Of a DNA stretch of 64,000 nt, positions 1-10,707 are shown piece after piece. Position numbers and translations under genes: made by a program. The stretch spans positions 7,254,001-7,318,000 of the forward strand of contig BTRK01000001.1 of NCBI GenBank assembly GCA_036245805.1, read 5' to 3'. The notes beneath the pieces are model-generated. The model made no database searches. It was given only the letters and a program-made list of their open reading frames with translations, and was not told where the DNA came from. This DNA is from Pristionchus mayeri. Taxonomy: Eukaryota > Nematoda > Chromadorea > Rhabditida > Neodiplogasteridae. Within the stretch, counting starts at the first letter, position 1; each line of letters begins with the position of its first letter.

Positions 1-1830
1 ATTAACAAAGGAGAGATAATGGAGAATTTGCACTTAGAGTATACTATATTAGGTCTCCCATCTGGGGAAGTGTTACATTTAGGAGACAATGACCTAATTG
101 CAATAAGAATTTGGGATAAGGTGATAGAAGCCAGGTCAAATTTTGACTCACTTTGAGAGTGGGTCGACGGCAATAAAGGAGAGAGGAGAGGGGAAGATGA
201 CACAGATGCAAAATACTTGGAGAATGCTTGCGCCTTATCCAAATTGGTAAGCAACTTAGTTCCATCAACATCAATGATACCAGGTGGTGCTGAATTACTA
301 GATTTGAGACGTGTTTTGCAGAGACTGTAATACGCCTTGGGATTTTTCGATTCAATAACACGCGATTCGACTCTCATATAATGCGCTCTTAAAGCTTTCT
401 CAAAACGCGTGGCTATTTTTTTGCAAGTACGCTATTCGGCGCAAGGGAAGTGGCTCTATCAGACTTGAAATGGAGATTACGCAGGTATGGGGGATAAGCA
501 GAGATGGGAGAGGGGGAAGATTTAGGAACGAAGTTGTCAAGAGTGTAATTCATGAAATCTGAAAAATAAGTATAGGCTTGATCAGCACCAAGAGCAGAAA
601 GGGCAATAGTCCAATCGTGAGAAGAAATGAGATGGTTAATTGAATCCCGCTAATTGAATCCCGCTGGTTAATTGAATCCCGCTAATTGAATTCTAGCGCT
701 CGTGATGGGCGGTCGTCCCTGACCCCGCTCTTTTCCGATCTAGTTTGGGGAATCCTCTCCCGTCAGCTTGGGCAACCCGGAGAGTATCGCCTACTTGGTA
801 CACTTCAAGAGGAGGAGCACGGACGGATTCCCATCGTCTCGAGTGATCTACCATCAAGAAAGCCCCGCTGTCTGCGTTGTGAGTTCCTAACCGGCGCAAG
901 TCAGGTGTTCGGCGGCAGGATGATCTACTTCGACGCTCAACGGAGATCCTTCACGATCGTCCCTACAGTTGACCAGAGAAGCCAAAGAAGATCCCATCCC
1001 TTGACCTAACGACGCTCTGAGACCGAAGATCCCCATTCCCTCCACACTGAAGTCACCCTCCTGCAGGACCATTGTGCCTGACGTCAGGATAAATATGAAA
1101 TATGAAAATTGAATCCCAGTCGGCTAAATGATATTTTCTGGAAGGAGCGAATTCACGAGTAGGGGAGGAGGGACGCCCAGTGAGAAAGCAATGCTCGTAT
1201 GATCGGCAAAGGGAAGGGCAGGGTTCACATTGAACACAATGTTATAGTTACATAGAACCAAATCTAAAATATTTTCTCCACGCGTTTTGAAATTTACAAA
1301 TTGAGTCATGCGGAAGTCGGAAGCAAAAGAAAGGAAGTCGTTTTGAGATGGAGCAGAAAAATTTACCCAATCGATAGTGGGTAGGTTGAGATCACCGCAC
1401 ATAAGGAAGGGAGTATCGATGATGAGGGGTGTGATAAAAGAGAGAAATGATTCAAGAGAGGTAGAGGCGCAAGAGGGGGAACGGTAGACCATGCAAATAC
1501 GCACTGATTTGAATGGAGTGTTAATGCAATTAGAGGTATGATGAATATCAATAATTACAGATTCAATACCTTCACAGGAGAAAGTGTTAACAAGAAAAGG
1601 GTTTAAGAGAGGGGAAGAAAGGATAGCTACTCCACCGCCTCGAGATTTCTCAGCAGTGGAGGGACGATCTTTACGGAAAACTACATAATCATCGTTAGAA
1701 CACAAAAGATACGCATCACTGTCGTCCTCACGCAGCCATGTCTCACTCAAAAGAATAAGATTGTAGCCTAATGATTTAATATACGACAATAGATGAGACT
1801 TTCGACGAATGGAACGGGAATTACTCAGGA
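1..1830 (-). pseudogene. LINE ORF2, endonuclease plus linker and start of RT, interrupted
   Basis: The apurinic-type endonuclease is open from 1789 to 1124 with SETWLREDDSD, RGGGVAIL, VYRSPS, GDLNLPTIDW and FADHTSI, the usual catalytic blocks in order. After a foreign segment at about 649-1107 the protein resumes with DWTIALSALG at about 625, then RVIESKNPKAYYSLCKTR and CNTSPDG near the window edge. These are typical of the linker and RT motif 0/1 of CR1/Jockey LINEs. At least one frameshift is needed in the linker, and the insertion breaks the gene, so this ORF2 is inactive as read. The RT palm would lie left of the window. Confidence 0.8.
649..1107 (-). mobile_element. SINE-like insert in LINE ORF2 with target-site duplication
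   Basis: About 450 bp interrupt the LINE linker. The insert is flanked by copies of AATTGAATCCC (638-648 and 1107-1117). On the insert's left side this motif is repeated several times as TAATTGAATCCCGC (638-690), which resembles the short tandem repeat tail left by LINE-driven priming at the minus-strand 3' end of a SINE. The body is GC-rich and differs from its surroundings. Open frames up to 107 codons exist on both strands, but none looks like a known protein. I could not place it in a tRNA, 5S or 7SL class. Confidence 0.55.
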
Positions 1831-1903
1831 AAAGCTCAATAGAATTAGGAAAAGAAGAAAGAGGGGAGGGAATAAGCGAAAGTACCTTCCTGCTGCGCCC
1901 GTC

Positions 1904-2794
1904 CTAGGCCTGAACCTTCGTTCCGTTCGCGTTTGCAATTCCAGTTGAGGGCATAGGAGGGATTCCGGAGAGGATTGATTTGTTCGCTGAGGTGTCTTCG
2001 TTAGTCTTGAAATTGATTGCTGGATTGGCTTCGTTCGTCTTTTCATTCTGGGAGGGTACGTATCCACGAGGCGGTCTGTTCTTGTATCCGTCAGGCAAGG
2101 GGCGAGGGTTGCCACCAAATTTGTACAATTTTTCATCACGAACTCCAAAGTAAAGTCCGTCCTTTTCACAGTTCAGTTTGTACGCCTCAATTCTCGCCTT
2201 TTTCTCTAACTCGAGCTCATAGGGGCACAAGTCTCGTCTAATGTAATTTCCAGAGATCTTGGTTACGACATTAGGGCGTGCGGAACGGACAGCTGAGAGG
2301 AAAGCGTCACGCACCTTCTGGGAAGGCTCTGAGATCTTCATAATTCGGTTCTTTCTGTCTCCTTTGACTTGGGGATGTCGGTGATATTTGATATCTCCAC
2401 TCGCCAGCGCCTGCGTCAGTTCAGGGATATTGAGCTCGGAGACGAGCTCCTCCACAGCTTTCTGATCCGCTTCTGCAGTTTCTGTAGGAGAGGCGCCCTC
2501 CTTGCGTCCGACCCATACGGCACGAGAAGCCTTGTCAGCGTACGTAGCAGCATCATTGAGAGCTTGCTTCACAGCCGTGTAGGTGGAGGAGGGGGAGGGG
2601 GAGGAGGAGGGAGGAGGAGGAGCTTGCTGGTTGAGGGATTTCGCAAGCATCCCCTTCAGGTCACTGACTTCCTGTCTCAGAGCATTACACTCACATTTGG
2701 GCATTCCATCAAGCTTGACATGCAGCGATTCGAGGAGCGAGATGACCTTGTTGGCCGCGTCTTCACTCTTGTCTCCCTTCGTAGGCTCCGTCAT
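1904..2794 (-). CDS. LINE ORF1 (RNA-binding/gag-like protein)
   Basis: An open frame of 297 codons begins at ATG 2794 with MTEPTKGDKSEDAANK. An N-terminal segment with a likely coiled coil (LESLHVKLDG... RQEVSDLKGML) is followed by a Pro/Ser stretch. A basic core contains KNRIMKISEPSQKVRDAF and YIRRDLCPYELELEKKAR, the form seen in ORF1 proteins of LINEs where the C-terminal half binds RNA. The frame reads through upstream into the RT of the older copy, giving a 584-codon chimeric frame from 3658, but the internal ATG after the leader is the natural start. The frame is undamaged. The role in RNP formation is inferred from family and position. Confidence 0.8.
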   Translation of the reverse strand: MTEPTKGDKSEDAANKVISLLESLHVKLDGMPKCECNALRQEVSDLKGMLAKSLNQQAPPPPSSSPSPSSTYTAVKQALNDAATYADKASRAVWVGRKEGASPTETAEADQKAVEELVSELNIPELTQALASGDIKYHRHPQVKGDRKNRIMKISEPSQKVRDAFLSAVRSARPNVVTKISGNYIRRDLCPYELELEKKARIEAYKLNCEKDGLYFGVRDEKLYKFGGNPRPLPDGYKNRPPRGYVPSQNEKTNEANPAINFKTNEDTSANKSILSGIPPMPSTGIANANGTKVQA

Positions 2795-3666
2795 CGTAGA
2801 GAGGGCGAGATGGGAGAGAGGGAGGGGAGAGAAATGGCGAGCGACCGCTCGTGACGAGAGACAGAGAACATGTTGAACTTTTTCAAGAGTCTCAATGTCA
2901 GATATGTAATGTGGATTCCAAAAGGGGGATGCAAAGTCAAGGAGGGGAAGGACATATGCTTTGTAACTACGAAGAAGGATGGTGGGGCAGTTGAATGGGA
3001 GGGCTTTAAGGAGCAGGAATAACTTAGAAGTGGCTTTCTGAGCACGGGTTTTAATAGAACAAGAATTCTTGAGGTCAGAGCGGACTTGGACACCTAGATC
3101 ACGGACATTATGCACGAGGGGTAACTGAATGGAATTAATATTGTAGCGAGGGGAGGATTGTTTGGAGCCAATACGAAGATGAGAGCATTTAGAAGCAGAT
3201 AGGGACAATTGGTTGAGTTGGGTCCATTCAAAGAGACAATCCAGGGCAGATTGAAATTCGGAGGTAATAGAAGATTTGGTAGACTTATTGTAGGAGATAT
3301 ACAACTTATCATCATCAGCATAACATTGGACGGATACGTTGTGAAATTTAGATAGTATACGAGAAAGGTCAGCTAGATAGATGGAGAAGAGAATAGGTCC
3401 TAGGACACTGCCTTGTGGTACTCCGGAGAGAATGGGGAAGTGGTCGCTAGTGGAGGAGGGCAAACGAACGGAGAAAGTGCGGTTGGAAAGGAAGGAGTGA
3501 ATCCATGATAGCAGATTACCATGGATACCGTAATGAGATAATCGAGCTATTAATTTAGGGTAGGGAACAACATCAAAAGCACGAGTGAAGTCAATGTAAA
3601 CTACATCAGTTATCAGCTTTTTAGAGTGAGAATTTGTCCAATCATTATGACAAGTCAATAAATTAT

Positions 3667-4897
3667 TGGGGTGTCCGGAAAGTTCGTATAATGCTTCGGA
3701 AAAAGTCAGTTCGCGATAAAATGCAGTGATTGCGCAATCCGTTTGTCAACAATGTATTGCATCATTCTGACGTTGAGTAGTGAGAGGATTTAATCAGTCT
3801 CCTAGTTGCTACATTGATTCTTGTGATGGACTCCCATCTCTACCTCCGAGCAGTTTTACTTCATTACTACCGTCTTGGCCGATCCGTGAAGGAGGCCCAC
3901 TCTGCCCTGGCCCAGTCGGAAGGAGCTGACGCCCCCTCCATACAGTTCTGCTTCTCCCGCTTCAAGAAAGGGGAATTTGGTCTCGATGATCAACCCCGCT
4001 CTGGACGCCCTCCCTCCCTCGATCAGCCTCTCGTTCTCCGCACACTGAAGCGCAAGCCCATGGCCAGTGTGCGTGAGTTGAAGAAGGATACTGGTACTCC
4101 CAGATCAACGGTGTCCGATATCCTCCATCGATCTGGGAAGAAGCCGAAACTCCCACAAGTGATTCCCCATGACCTCTCCCCCGAACAGCTGAAAAATCGT
4201 GTTCAAGTCTGTCGGGAATTACTCCATCGTAGATCCAATCTTCGATGGGTCAATTCCATCATCGCTACAGATGAGAAGTGGATCACGTACGATAACCCTG
4301 TGAGAAGACTGCAATGGGTGGATGCAGATGAGAAGCCCACGCCCGTCCCGAAGAAGGAAGAGCACAGAAAGAAGAAACTCCTCTGCTTCTTCTTCTCAGT
4401 GCTCGGTCCCATCTACTGGGAGATCCTCGCCCCTGGCACCAGCATCAATGCCGACCTCTTCTCTGAACAACTGGAAGATGTCGCGATCAGAGTCCCTCCC
4501 AGACTCCTGAACCAGGGCAAAATTCTTCTTCTGATGGACAATGCTCGCCCACATCGAGCGAAGATGACCCAGAAGAAAATGGACGAGCTGAAGATCGAGA
4601 GGATTCCCCATCCACCGTATTCCCCGGATCTCTCCCCATGCGACTACCACTGCTTCCGCTCTCTCTCTGACTTCTGCAAAGGAAAGATGTTCAAGAATCG
4701 AGATGAAGTTGTGAGGGCTTTCGTGAACTGGGCGGTCTCGAAGAAACCCGCATTCTGGAAGAGAGGAATCGAGACCCTGCCCAATCGCTGGAGGGAGGTA
4801 GTGAGAAAGAAGGGGGCATACATTGGTCAGTGAGAATTGTAAAGCATTGAATAAAAAATAAAAACAAAAAATTATACGAACTTTCCGGACACCCCAA
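3667..4897 (+). mobile_element. mariner (DD34D) element with terminal inverted repeats
   Basis: Terminal inverted repeats start TTGGGGTGTCCGGAAAGTTC (3667) and end with the exact complement at 4897, extending about 27 bp. A TA precedes the left end. The right end is followed by TTG, so one copy of the TA duplication seems mutated. The element sits inside the RT gene of a LINE. The transposase frame is undamaged, so this copy is a candidate active mariner. A decayed relative with the same terminus lies at 49,237. Confidence 0.93.
3826..4833 (+). CDS. mariner transposase, DD34D
   Basis: A 335-codon single-exon frame starts at ATG 3826 (MDSHLYLRAVLL). The N-terminal half carries two helix-turn-helix units ending in TPRSTVSDILHRSG. 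The catalytic residues are in ATDEKWITYD (Asp about 149), LLLMDNARPHRAK (Asp about 238) and YSPDLSPCDYH (Asp about 273). Thirty-four residues separate the last two, the mariner signature. Length is normal for the family (about 340). The protein cuts and pastes the surrounding element at TA. The upstream in-frame TTG at 3814 was not used because ATG is the normal eukaryotic start. Confidence 0.93.
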   Translation: MDSHLYLRAVLLHYYRLGRSVKEAHSALAQSEGADAPSIQFCFSRFKKGEFGLDDQPRSGRPPSLDQPLVLRTLKRKPMASVRELKKDTGTPRSTVSDILHRSGKKPKLPQVIPHDLSPEQLKNRVQVCRELLHRRSNLRWVNSIIATDEKWITYDNPVRRLQWVDADEKPTPVPKKEEHRKKKLLCFFFSVLGPIYWEILAPGTSINADLFSEQLEDVAIRVPPRLLNQGKILLLMDNARPHRAKMTQKKMDELKIERIPHPPYSPDLSPCDYHCFRSLSDFCKGKMFKNRDEVVRAFVNWAVSKKPAFWKRGIETLPNRWREVVRKKGAYIGQ

Positions 4898-5172
4898 TTG
4901 TAACAACACTAGCACCAGAGCGGAAACCATGCTGATTGGACGGGAGGATATTGCAGCGACAAAGGTGACTATTGAGGAAGCAATACAATTAGTTGTCCAA
5001 AATTCGATGACAAGGTAGAATCATGCTTCGCATACTATTTGAAAGCTGAAATGATTTATGTACGCCAATATAGAAGCTGTAAGCTCCCTACAATGAGAAA
5101 TATTTTTTGCTTCGTTTAGGGTGAACACACGTTTACCTTTTCAAACTCGTCTTTATTAAAAGAAAAACACAC

Positions 5173-6050
5173 CTGAACCTTGACCTCCCATTCGAGTGCA
5201 TTTTCACTGGCTTTTTCTAGTTGCTCTTCCAGTTGGTTCGTGAGATCGTTCACTCTGAATCAGTTTGAAAATACTTAACAAAATTACCGTAGTGAAGCCA
5301 AACCGAAGAAGGAAAACAGGGACAGCCCCTACGAGAACTTCGTTTCAATAAAAATTTCCAAACCCCGTTTCAAAAAGCATATTAGGTTGAGGTATTTCTC
5401 TGAGTTTTCACACCTTTCTCAACTCACGCAAAATGGAATGACTGAAACAAACAACCAACTTATTCTCCAGTTCCTTTTCCTTCTTAGACGCAGCAACAAT
5501 GCCCGTTTTCGAATCTGCGATGATGATAAAAGAGTTCGAGAACTATATTGTAAGTAATAATTTATAATCATATCAATGGGAGAAAACATACCGACAAGAC
5601 CTTCCAACACCGCCACGCGTTTCTTCAACTGTTCCACATTCGCCAGATGTCCACCAGCGATCGCAATGACTCTCTGAAATAACATAAAATATTTTTATTT
5701 AAAGAGAAAATACAATTATACCAGCATAAACGATTTATTGCAGTATTGTGCTTCACAATGGTAACACATTTATTGGTTTGGCGCAGAAACACGGCGAGGG
5801 ATACTTACATCTCGTTCTTTCTCGGTCTTGGTCAGTTTCTCCTGGAGTTCAACGAGTGGAGATGGCTAAACAAGTAAAATTCGAAATCCTCGAAAGCATA
5901 CCCTCGATAGTATCCCACTTTTTCGAACTTTAACTAAGTAAACCGTACCTCGGGCTCCTCCCTCTTTGGAACTTTCGCAGTTTGTTGCTGTGGAAACGCT
6001 TTCCTGGTGGAAAGAAGCAGTTGCAAATTATGTAAAAATCGTGGCATTCT
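5173..6050 (-). CDS. Partial multi-exon coiled-coil protein gene (unrecognised)
   Basis: Minus-strand exons with canonical borders are visible. One near 5949-6006 reads KAFPQQQTAKVPKREEPE and may be preceded in frame by MPRFLHNLQLLLSTR. Others are at about 5801-5863 (PSPLVELQEKLTKTEKERD), 5592-5674 (RVIAIAGGHLANVEQLKKR), 5465-5517 (DSKTGIVAASKKEKELENK) and 5173-5254 (VNDLTNQLEEQLEKASENAL). All but the first are heptad-rich. The basic hydrophobic N-terminus could be a mitochondrial presequence, which is inference. The gene stops at a LINE inserted near 5040, so its 3' part is missing here. I do not recognise the family. Exon borders are by eye. Confidence 0.5.
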
Positions 6051-6364
6051 AAAGGGAGTGGGTAGAAATAACGAGGACAAAGAACGAGAGCGAATATTTA
6101 AATTTGAAAAATATTTGCCAAGTCTTTTCTTTTTAACGGCCCGGCTCGAGTCCTGACACGAATGACTAAATGTGTTAATGCGGTAAACACGGGGAAAATG
6201 AGAGAACGGGGGCATGGCCGGGCGCCAATTCAAATAATTATTGCGCGTGTTGAGAATATTTAAGAAGCTAATGCAAGCATTCGGAGCTTGTTCAATAGAT
6301 CGGCCGGTCGGATACGGATATAGCGCGTCATCTATCTATATCGCATATAAATTATCTATACCTA

Positions 6365-6545
6365 TATATAAAGCGCAGTGTGTATCCGTATGTCCGGATT
6401 GCGAAACAGTTGCGAAACGAGTACGAAATGTGGAGGGAGAGATCGCGCGTCAACAAGTTGCGAAACGAGTGATTGCGAAACCTACAGCGCTAGGACGGGG
6501 CCCCCGACGAAGGCGGCGGGGGGGGGGGGCAGCCGGACTAGTATA
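6365..6545. repeat. TTGCGAAAC-rich repeat unit, copy 1
   Basis: The unit runs from AAGCGCAGTGTGTATCC through several TTGCGAAAC words to CGCTAGGACGGGGCC and a G-run. Related units follow at 7556-7680 and about 7725-7860. The 1-kb foldback element at 6552-7552 lies between copies 1 and 2. Confidence 0.6.
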
Positions 6546-6551
6546 CCTATA

Positions 6552-7552
6552 TATGAGGCCGTCCGCGATAGATTTAACAACTCGTAGCGAGGCCTCGGAA
6601 CAGCCCAAAAAGTGGAACCCATGAAAACATGTTTTCTGGGGTAGTTTTCGATGCTGAACATCGTGGTTCACTTCATTTTGCGTGAATCGTTCATTGAATG
6701 TAGGTGTGGTGACATGTCACTTCTTGCCAAAATTGGTTTTTTGCTTGATTCCGGGTCAAAAGGAATGCTGGAAGCATGAACTTTCGCGTACCCGAGCAGA
6801 ACTTAACAGAGAATCGAACCTTGTGCTTGGTTAAGAATGAATTTTTCTCGTTTATGTGATAATGCCACTTTTTGATTCCATAATTTGAGCGAGTGGAGAC
6901 CGAAACAGATCGATGCACCTTTTCATGCTGATTCGAATGGTATAGGCATGTGTGGGGATCAGAGGTACCCCACGGCCGCTGCAACCGTTTTTCCGATTTT
7001 ATTGAGCATTTCACTGCACAAATGAGGAATAAGAGGGGCGAAAATGAGAGGCGAGTCATTTTCCTCCCCCTCATTCCTCGATTATCACTCGATTTCACTG
7101 TGAAAAGCTCTCAAAAATCGGAAAAAACGGTTGCAGCGGCCGTGGGGTACCTCTGATCCCCACACATGCCTATACCATTCGAATCAGCATGAAAAGGCGC
7201 ATCGATCTGTTTCGGTCTCCACTCGCTCAAATTATGGAATCAAAAAGTGACATTATCACATAAACGAGAAAAATTCATTCTTAACCAAGCACAAGGTTCG
7301 ATTCTCCCTTAAATTCTGCTCGGTACGCGAAATTTCATGCTTCCAACATTCCTTTTGACCCGGAATCAAGCGAAAAACCAATTTTGGCAAGAAGTGACAT
7401 GTCACCACACCGACATTCAATGAACGATTCACGCAAAATGAAGTGAACCACGATGTTCAGCATCGAAAACTACCCCAGAAAACATGTTTTCATGGGTTCC
7501 ACTTTTTGGGCTGTTCCGAGGCCTTGTTGAATCTATCGCGGACGGCCTCATA
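6552..7552. mobile_element. 1.0-kb foldback (inverted-repeat) element, family A
   Basis: The whole segment is an imperfect palindrome. It starts TATGAGGCCGTCCGCGATAG and ends with the complement at 7552, the arms are about 480 bp, and the centre lies near 7050-7060. There is no coding capacity. A second member with matching termini (TATGACGCTGGACGCGATAG) is at 37,425-38,583. Both also share an inner GTTTTCGAT..CTGAAC block. It is most likely a non-autonomous DNA transposon. Confidence 0.85.
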
Positions 7553-7555
7553 AAG

Positions 7556-7860
7556 CGCTGCGTGATCGTGTGTATCCGGATTGCGAATTAATTGCGAAAC
7601 GAATGAGAGAGAGCGCGCGGGTCAACAGATTTCGCCACAAGTGATTGCGAAACCAATTCCGCTAGCACGGGAGACAACTCGGATAGTCGCTAAAAAAGCG
7701 CCCTGTGATTCCGTGTCTCTGAGTTGCGAAACCGGTCTAGAGGGGGGGAGAGAAGGAGCACGCAAACAAGAGAGCAACATGCGATTGCGAAACATAATCA
7801 GCTAGCACGGGAGCCTCCGCAAAGGCTGGGCGCAACTGGGCTAGTTAGAGAATATATAAA
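7556..7860. repeat. TTGCGAAAC-rich repeat units, copies 2 and 3
   Basis: Copy 2 (7556-7680) repeats the order GTGTATCCGGATTGCGAA, GTCAACA, GTGATTGCGAAACC, CGCTAGCACGGGAG of copy 1. Copy 3 (about 7725-7860) keeps TTGCGAAAC, GCGATTGCGAAAC and GCTAGCACGGGAGCC. No function is visible. Confidence 0.55.
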
Positions 7861-8001
7861 AATACATTTGCAGGCCCTAGAACCTGTCCTTTTTTCTCTC
7901 ATATTACAACATGAGTGACATAATTTATCAGAATATTAAGGAATGATGTTCATGAAACCTGCAAGTTCGCGCAAAATAATATGTTGATTGACAGTACTTA
8001 A

Positions 8002-8214
8002 AATCCCAAGCAATGGTGTCATTGCGAGTGGTGCAGTGGGGAATGAAAGAAAAGTGGTCGATGGTGATTACGCGCGGAACGTTTTAACCCAGTTTGCGAT
8101 TTCAGACTTTGCGTCTCTTTCGCAAACTGAGTTAAATCGTTCCACGCGTATTCTTCATCGGCCACTTTTCTTTCATTCTCCACTGCACTCGCACTGACAC
8201 CATTGCTTGGGATT
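8002..8214. mobile_element. Hairpin MITE, 213 bp
   Basis: Left arm AATCCCAAGCAATGGTGTCA... pairs with right arm ...TGACACCATTGCTTGGGATT. The arms are about 98 bp and the loop about 30 bp (8101-8128). No open frame is relevant. No clear target-site duplication was found. Confidence 0.85.
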
Positions 8215-8404
8215 CTATTCTAACAGTAAAATGTAAAATACTCGGGAATCATAAATATTACAGGGAGCAATGAGACAAGGGCATAGAACAGTCGAATTAA
8301 AGTGTGCAATCGAGTCTGATGTAAAAAATGTACAATGTGGTGAAAACATGGCACTACTTATTATAATAGGGCAACAAGGACAATAGAAGTAAAAACGCAA
8401 CTTA

Positions 8405-8572
8405 CATGACAAAAGGAGCATAAAACGTCACGGGAGGCATGAGGATTACGGCAATACTGTGAGAATAGAATTCGTAGACACTTGGTGAGCGGTATTGAAC
8501 TTGGGAACCAGCGGAACGGAACGGAACGTTTAAATGATGCACCAGCTTTTCTCTGTGCGGGGCAAGACACTG
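8405..8572 (-). CDS. Possible isolated exon (unrecognised)
   Basis: A minus-strand stretch is bounded by a TCACGCAG acceptor and an ATG/GTAAGT donor. It reads CLAPHREKLVHHLNVPFRS through YEFYSHSIAVILMPPVTFYA. The donor is strong and the frame open, but no neighbouring exon can be joined. It may be a remnant of a gene broken by repeats. Confidence 0.25.
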
Positions 8573-9742
8573 CGTGACAAACAGCCACAGTATGATTATC
8601 ACGTTCTGCGCACCAAATTTTTACGCATTCTACTCTCACACTACGAAAAACTACACGCTACCTACAGAATATATTCTACTCCCTCTTCCTCCACTCCACC
8701 CAATTGATTGCACGCTCGTCCAGGGAAATAGGCGCCTTGTTGAACTTCTGCTTTCCCCAACGGTCATGTTTGACCGTAACCCATTCGAGGCGAGAGTTCG
8801 AGAGATTCTAAATTATGTGAAATTATCCATAAAGACATGGCCATGTCTTTATTAGTAAGGCTTGCGCAGGTACTGTGAGAAAGATAAATAAAAGTGCGCG
8901 ACGAGGTGAATGAAATCGAGAAGAATAATTTGACATTTTATTAAAAATGTATTATTTTTTTCGCTCTATTTCGGTTTCTATCGCACTCACACAGCACTAA
9001 TTACTATTCTGTCAGTTCTAACAGAAGAATTAATTCTCACGTCGTTGAAGAATTTCGCCCAGAAAGTTCGAGGAGCGCCGAAGAAATTCGTCGAGTCTTT
9101 AGAATCGTCGTTGAGCACAAAATGAGCGGCAGTTGAAGAGAAAAGTCCGTTGATGAATGCTGCTGGAAATGAATCACTGATAGAAAATCATATATGCCCT
9201 ACTAACCGATCCCTACCTTTTACAATCAATAGACAAATTCGATGCACTTGTTTCTTGCCCATTTTCTCCCCTCTCATTTCCCCTTCCTTGCCTACTAGTT
9301 TTCCACTTTCCCATCCAAATTTACGCTCTTCTGGGCCGCGGCTAAATGGAGCGAAAGGAGAAAAGTGAGGAGGGAAGGAGGTGATTTGGATGGGGTAAGC
9401 AACTAGAGAAGTTCCGAGTTGGAAACAAGTTTAAATATTTTTTTTTTGCACAGTGAAATGAGCCCGGTAGAATTGTCTTTCAACAGTATGTAATATTTCT
9501 AACAATACGTACCCGGGTCAGTGAGTTCCGTCGTGCGACCTTCCAATTTCACAGAAATATATCTGGTCCTCGAGGCAACCGAGATGATGTGTGGCCTGAA
9601 TATGACAATCAACAATATTGAGTGACTGTCTCATGTGAAACTTGAGTGAATTATGTCTGTACGTTCAAAACCTAATCAATCATCACCTCCGTACAGATTA
9701 TCTATATGATTAAATGAAGTGTTGGTAATGAAACAGAATGAT
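8573..9742. other. No gene seen; small palindromes only
   Basis: This AT-rich stretch has no supportable exon. It holds a perfect 24-bp palindrome at 8830-8853 (ATAAAGACATGG and its complement) and a small inverted repeat around 9300-9410 (CCCATCCAAAT / ATTTGGATGGG). Confidence 0.5.
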
Positions 9743-10288
9743 TTACGCTGTGGTATCGTCCAGTACGGCATCTACGATCTCTACTTTGCCGATCGTCGCA
9801 GCACCCAACATCCTCGTGTAGAGAGGATAGCCACCATTTCCATATCCATATATTGCGACTTGCTCAATATTGCAAGAGAGTAGAGATGATACCTGAGAAG
9901 GCAGTTCTTTTCTCCACCAGGGAAAAAGTTGATTATTGTAATTACCTAAATCCCCAGTCGCCATCACTTTATGGGCATTGTGCTAGAAACAGAATTAACG
10001 CCGCCTTTGATACATATATCAAAGGAGGCATCAAGAATTAATTCTCAGCAGACCTAGTTCCGGAAGTCGGACACCATACGCGGGTTGGCAACCTTACCTG
10101 CCAACAGATCATGCTGCTTTCTTCCTCACCTGGTCGATGAAGGGGTCTTCGATGCCCTTTAAAGTCGATCGCAGAATCGGAAGACGCGCACCAATCTCGA
10201 ACGATTTTTCGAATTGTGTTGATACCCGGGTAGTCGTTCCGTAGAACGGGATATTGGAGTTGTAGAGGCACAGCTCGAGGTCGAAATC
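9743..10288 (-). CDS. Two C-terminal exons of an unrecognised protein
   Basis: Exon 10288-10130 follows an ATATAG acceptor and codes 53 residues beginning DFDLELCLYNSNIPFYGTT and ending IEDPFIDQ, then a GTGAGG donor. Exon 9982-9743 follows a TTTCTAG acceptor in the same phase, starts HNAHKVMATGDLGNYNNQ and ends VDAVLDDTTA with a stop. Joined, they give 132 residues of what looks like a C-terminus. The intron holds a short palindrome (GCCGCCTTTGATACATATAT...) of the MITE core described elsewhere. Upstream exons are not identified because a 4.2-kb transposon begins at 10,708. I do not recognise the family. Confidence 0.5.
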
Positions 10289-10707
10289 CTATATGGCGAA
10301 ACTGTTAGCATTACATAAGAAAACTGTAAATGAAAATTTTACATCTTCTGGTAACACACCTTATAGCTTTTCACATATATCTAATGATCATTTCGAGCAA
10401 ACGTCAATAATAAGAAACAAATTGCATTAACATCATTAGCCTCAATATGCACTATTTTCACCGCAGCACGATTCGATTGTCTATTCATGAACTCTTTCAC
10501 ACCGAAATGGAAACGAGATGAGACCTGCATATATGTCGTTACGACGATTTTCTACTATGGATTACAAGACGTTATTAGACCGAAGAATCTTTTATAGAGA
10601 GCGTTCATTACTATAATTTATTGAATCAGCAATGGAATCGAAATCTATCAAAGATAACTATTTGCTGAAAATGGTTGCTGTTAAGAATCTAAAGAATGTA
10701 TTGTATA

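Larger units (their letters stand above)
1..2870 (-). mobile_element. CR1/Jockey-type LINE, younger copy (5' UTR, ORF1, broken ORF2)
   Basis: On the minus strand the order is a C/T-rich 5' leader (about 2870-2795), ORF1 (2794-1904), then an ORF2 with an endonuclease domain (1789-1124) and, after an inserted segment, the endonuclease-RT linker and the first RT motifs (about 648-1). It continues past the left edge. The leader begins inside the RT reading frame of an older copy, just after a LEKVQ motif near 2880. This copy therefore inserted into the older one, and its 5' end looks full length. Clade assignment rests on the endonuclease motif GDLNLPTIDW and on the ORF1-EN-RT order. It is an inference without phylogeny. 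Confidence 0.85.
2868..5040 (-). pseudogene. Older LINE copy, RT domain, 5'-truncated and split by mariner
   Basis: Reverse transcriptase reads on the minus strand from about 5025 (RILDN, LYCFLNSHLCRCNILPSNQH, GFRSGASVVT). It is interrupted by a mariner at 3667-4897 and resumes at 3658 with DWTNS, VYIDFTRAFDVV, SGVPQGSVLGPILFSIYLAD and the catalytic box QCYADDDKLY. It stops being RT near 2880 (LEKVQ), where a younger copy of the same family inserted. The A/B/C palm motifs and the YADD box identify it beyond doubt. Sequence right of about 5040 no longer looks like RT, so the copy is 5'-truncated. It separates the remnant coiled-coil gene to its right from whatever lay downstream. Confidence 0.88.

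Noticed and set aside
718..745. CGCTCTTTTCCGATCT resembles a sequencing-adapter string
   Set aside because: It differs by two inserted T and sits in a continuous insert with target duplications; treated as coincidence.
2560..2876. GGAGGAGG-rich plus-strand frames of 97 and 161 codons
   Set aside because: Antisense to the Pro-rich part of LINE ORF1; shadow frames.
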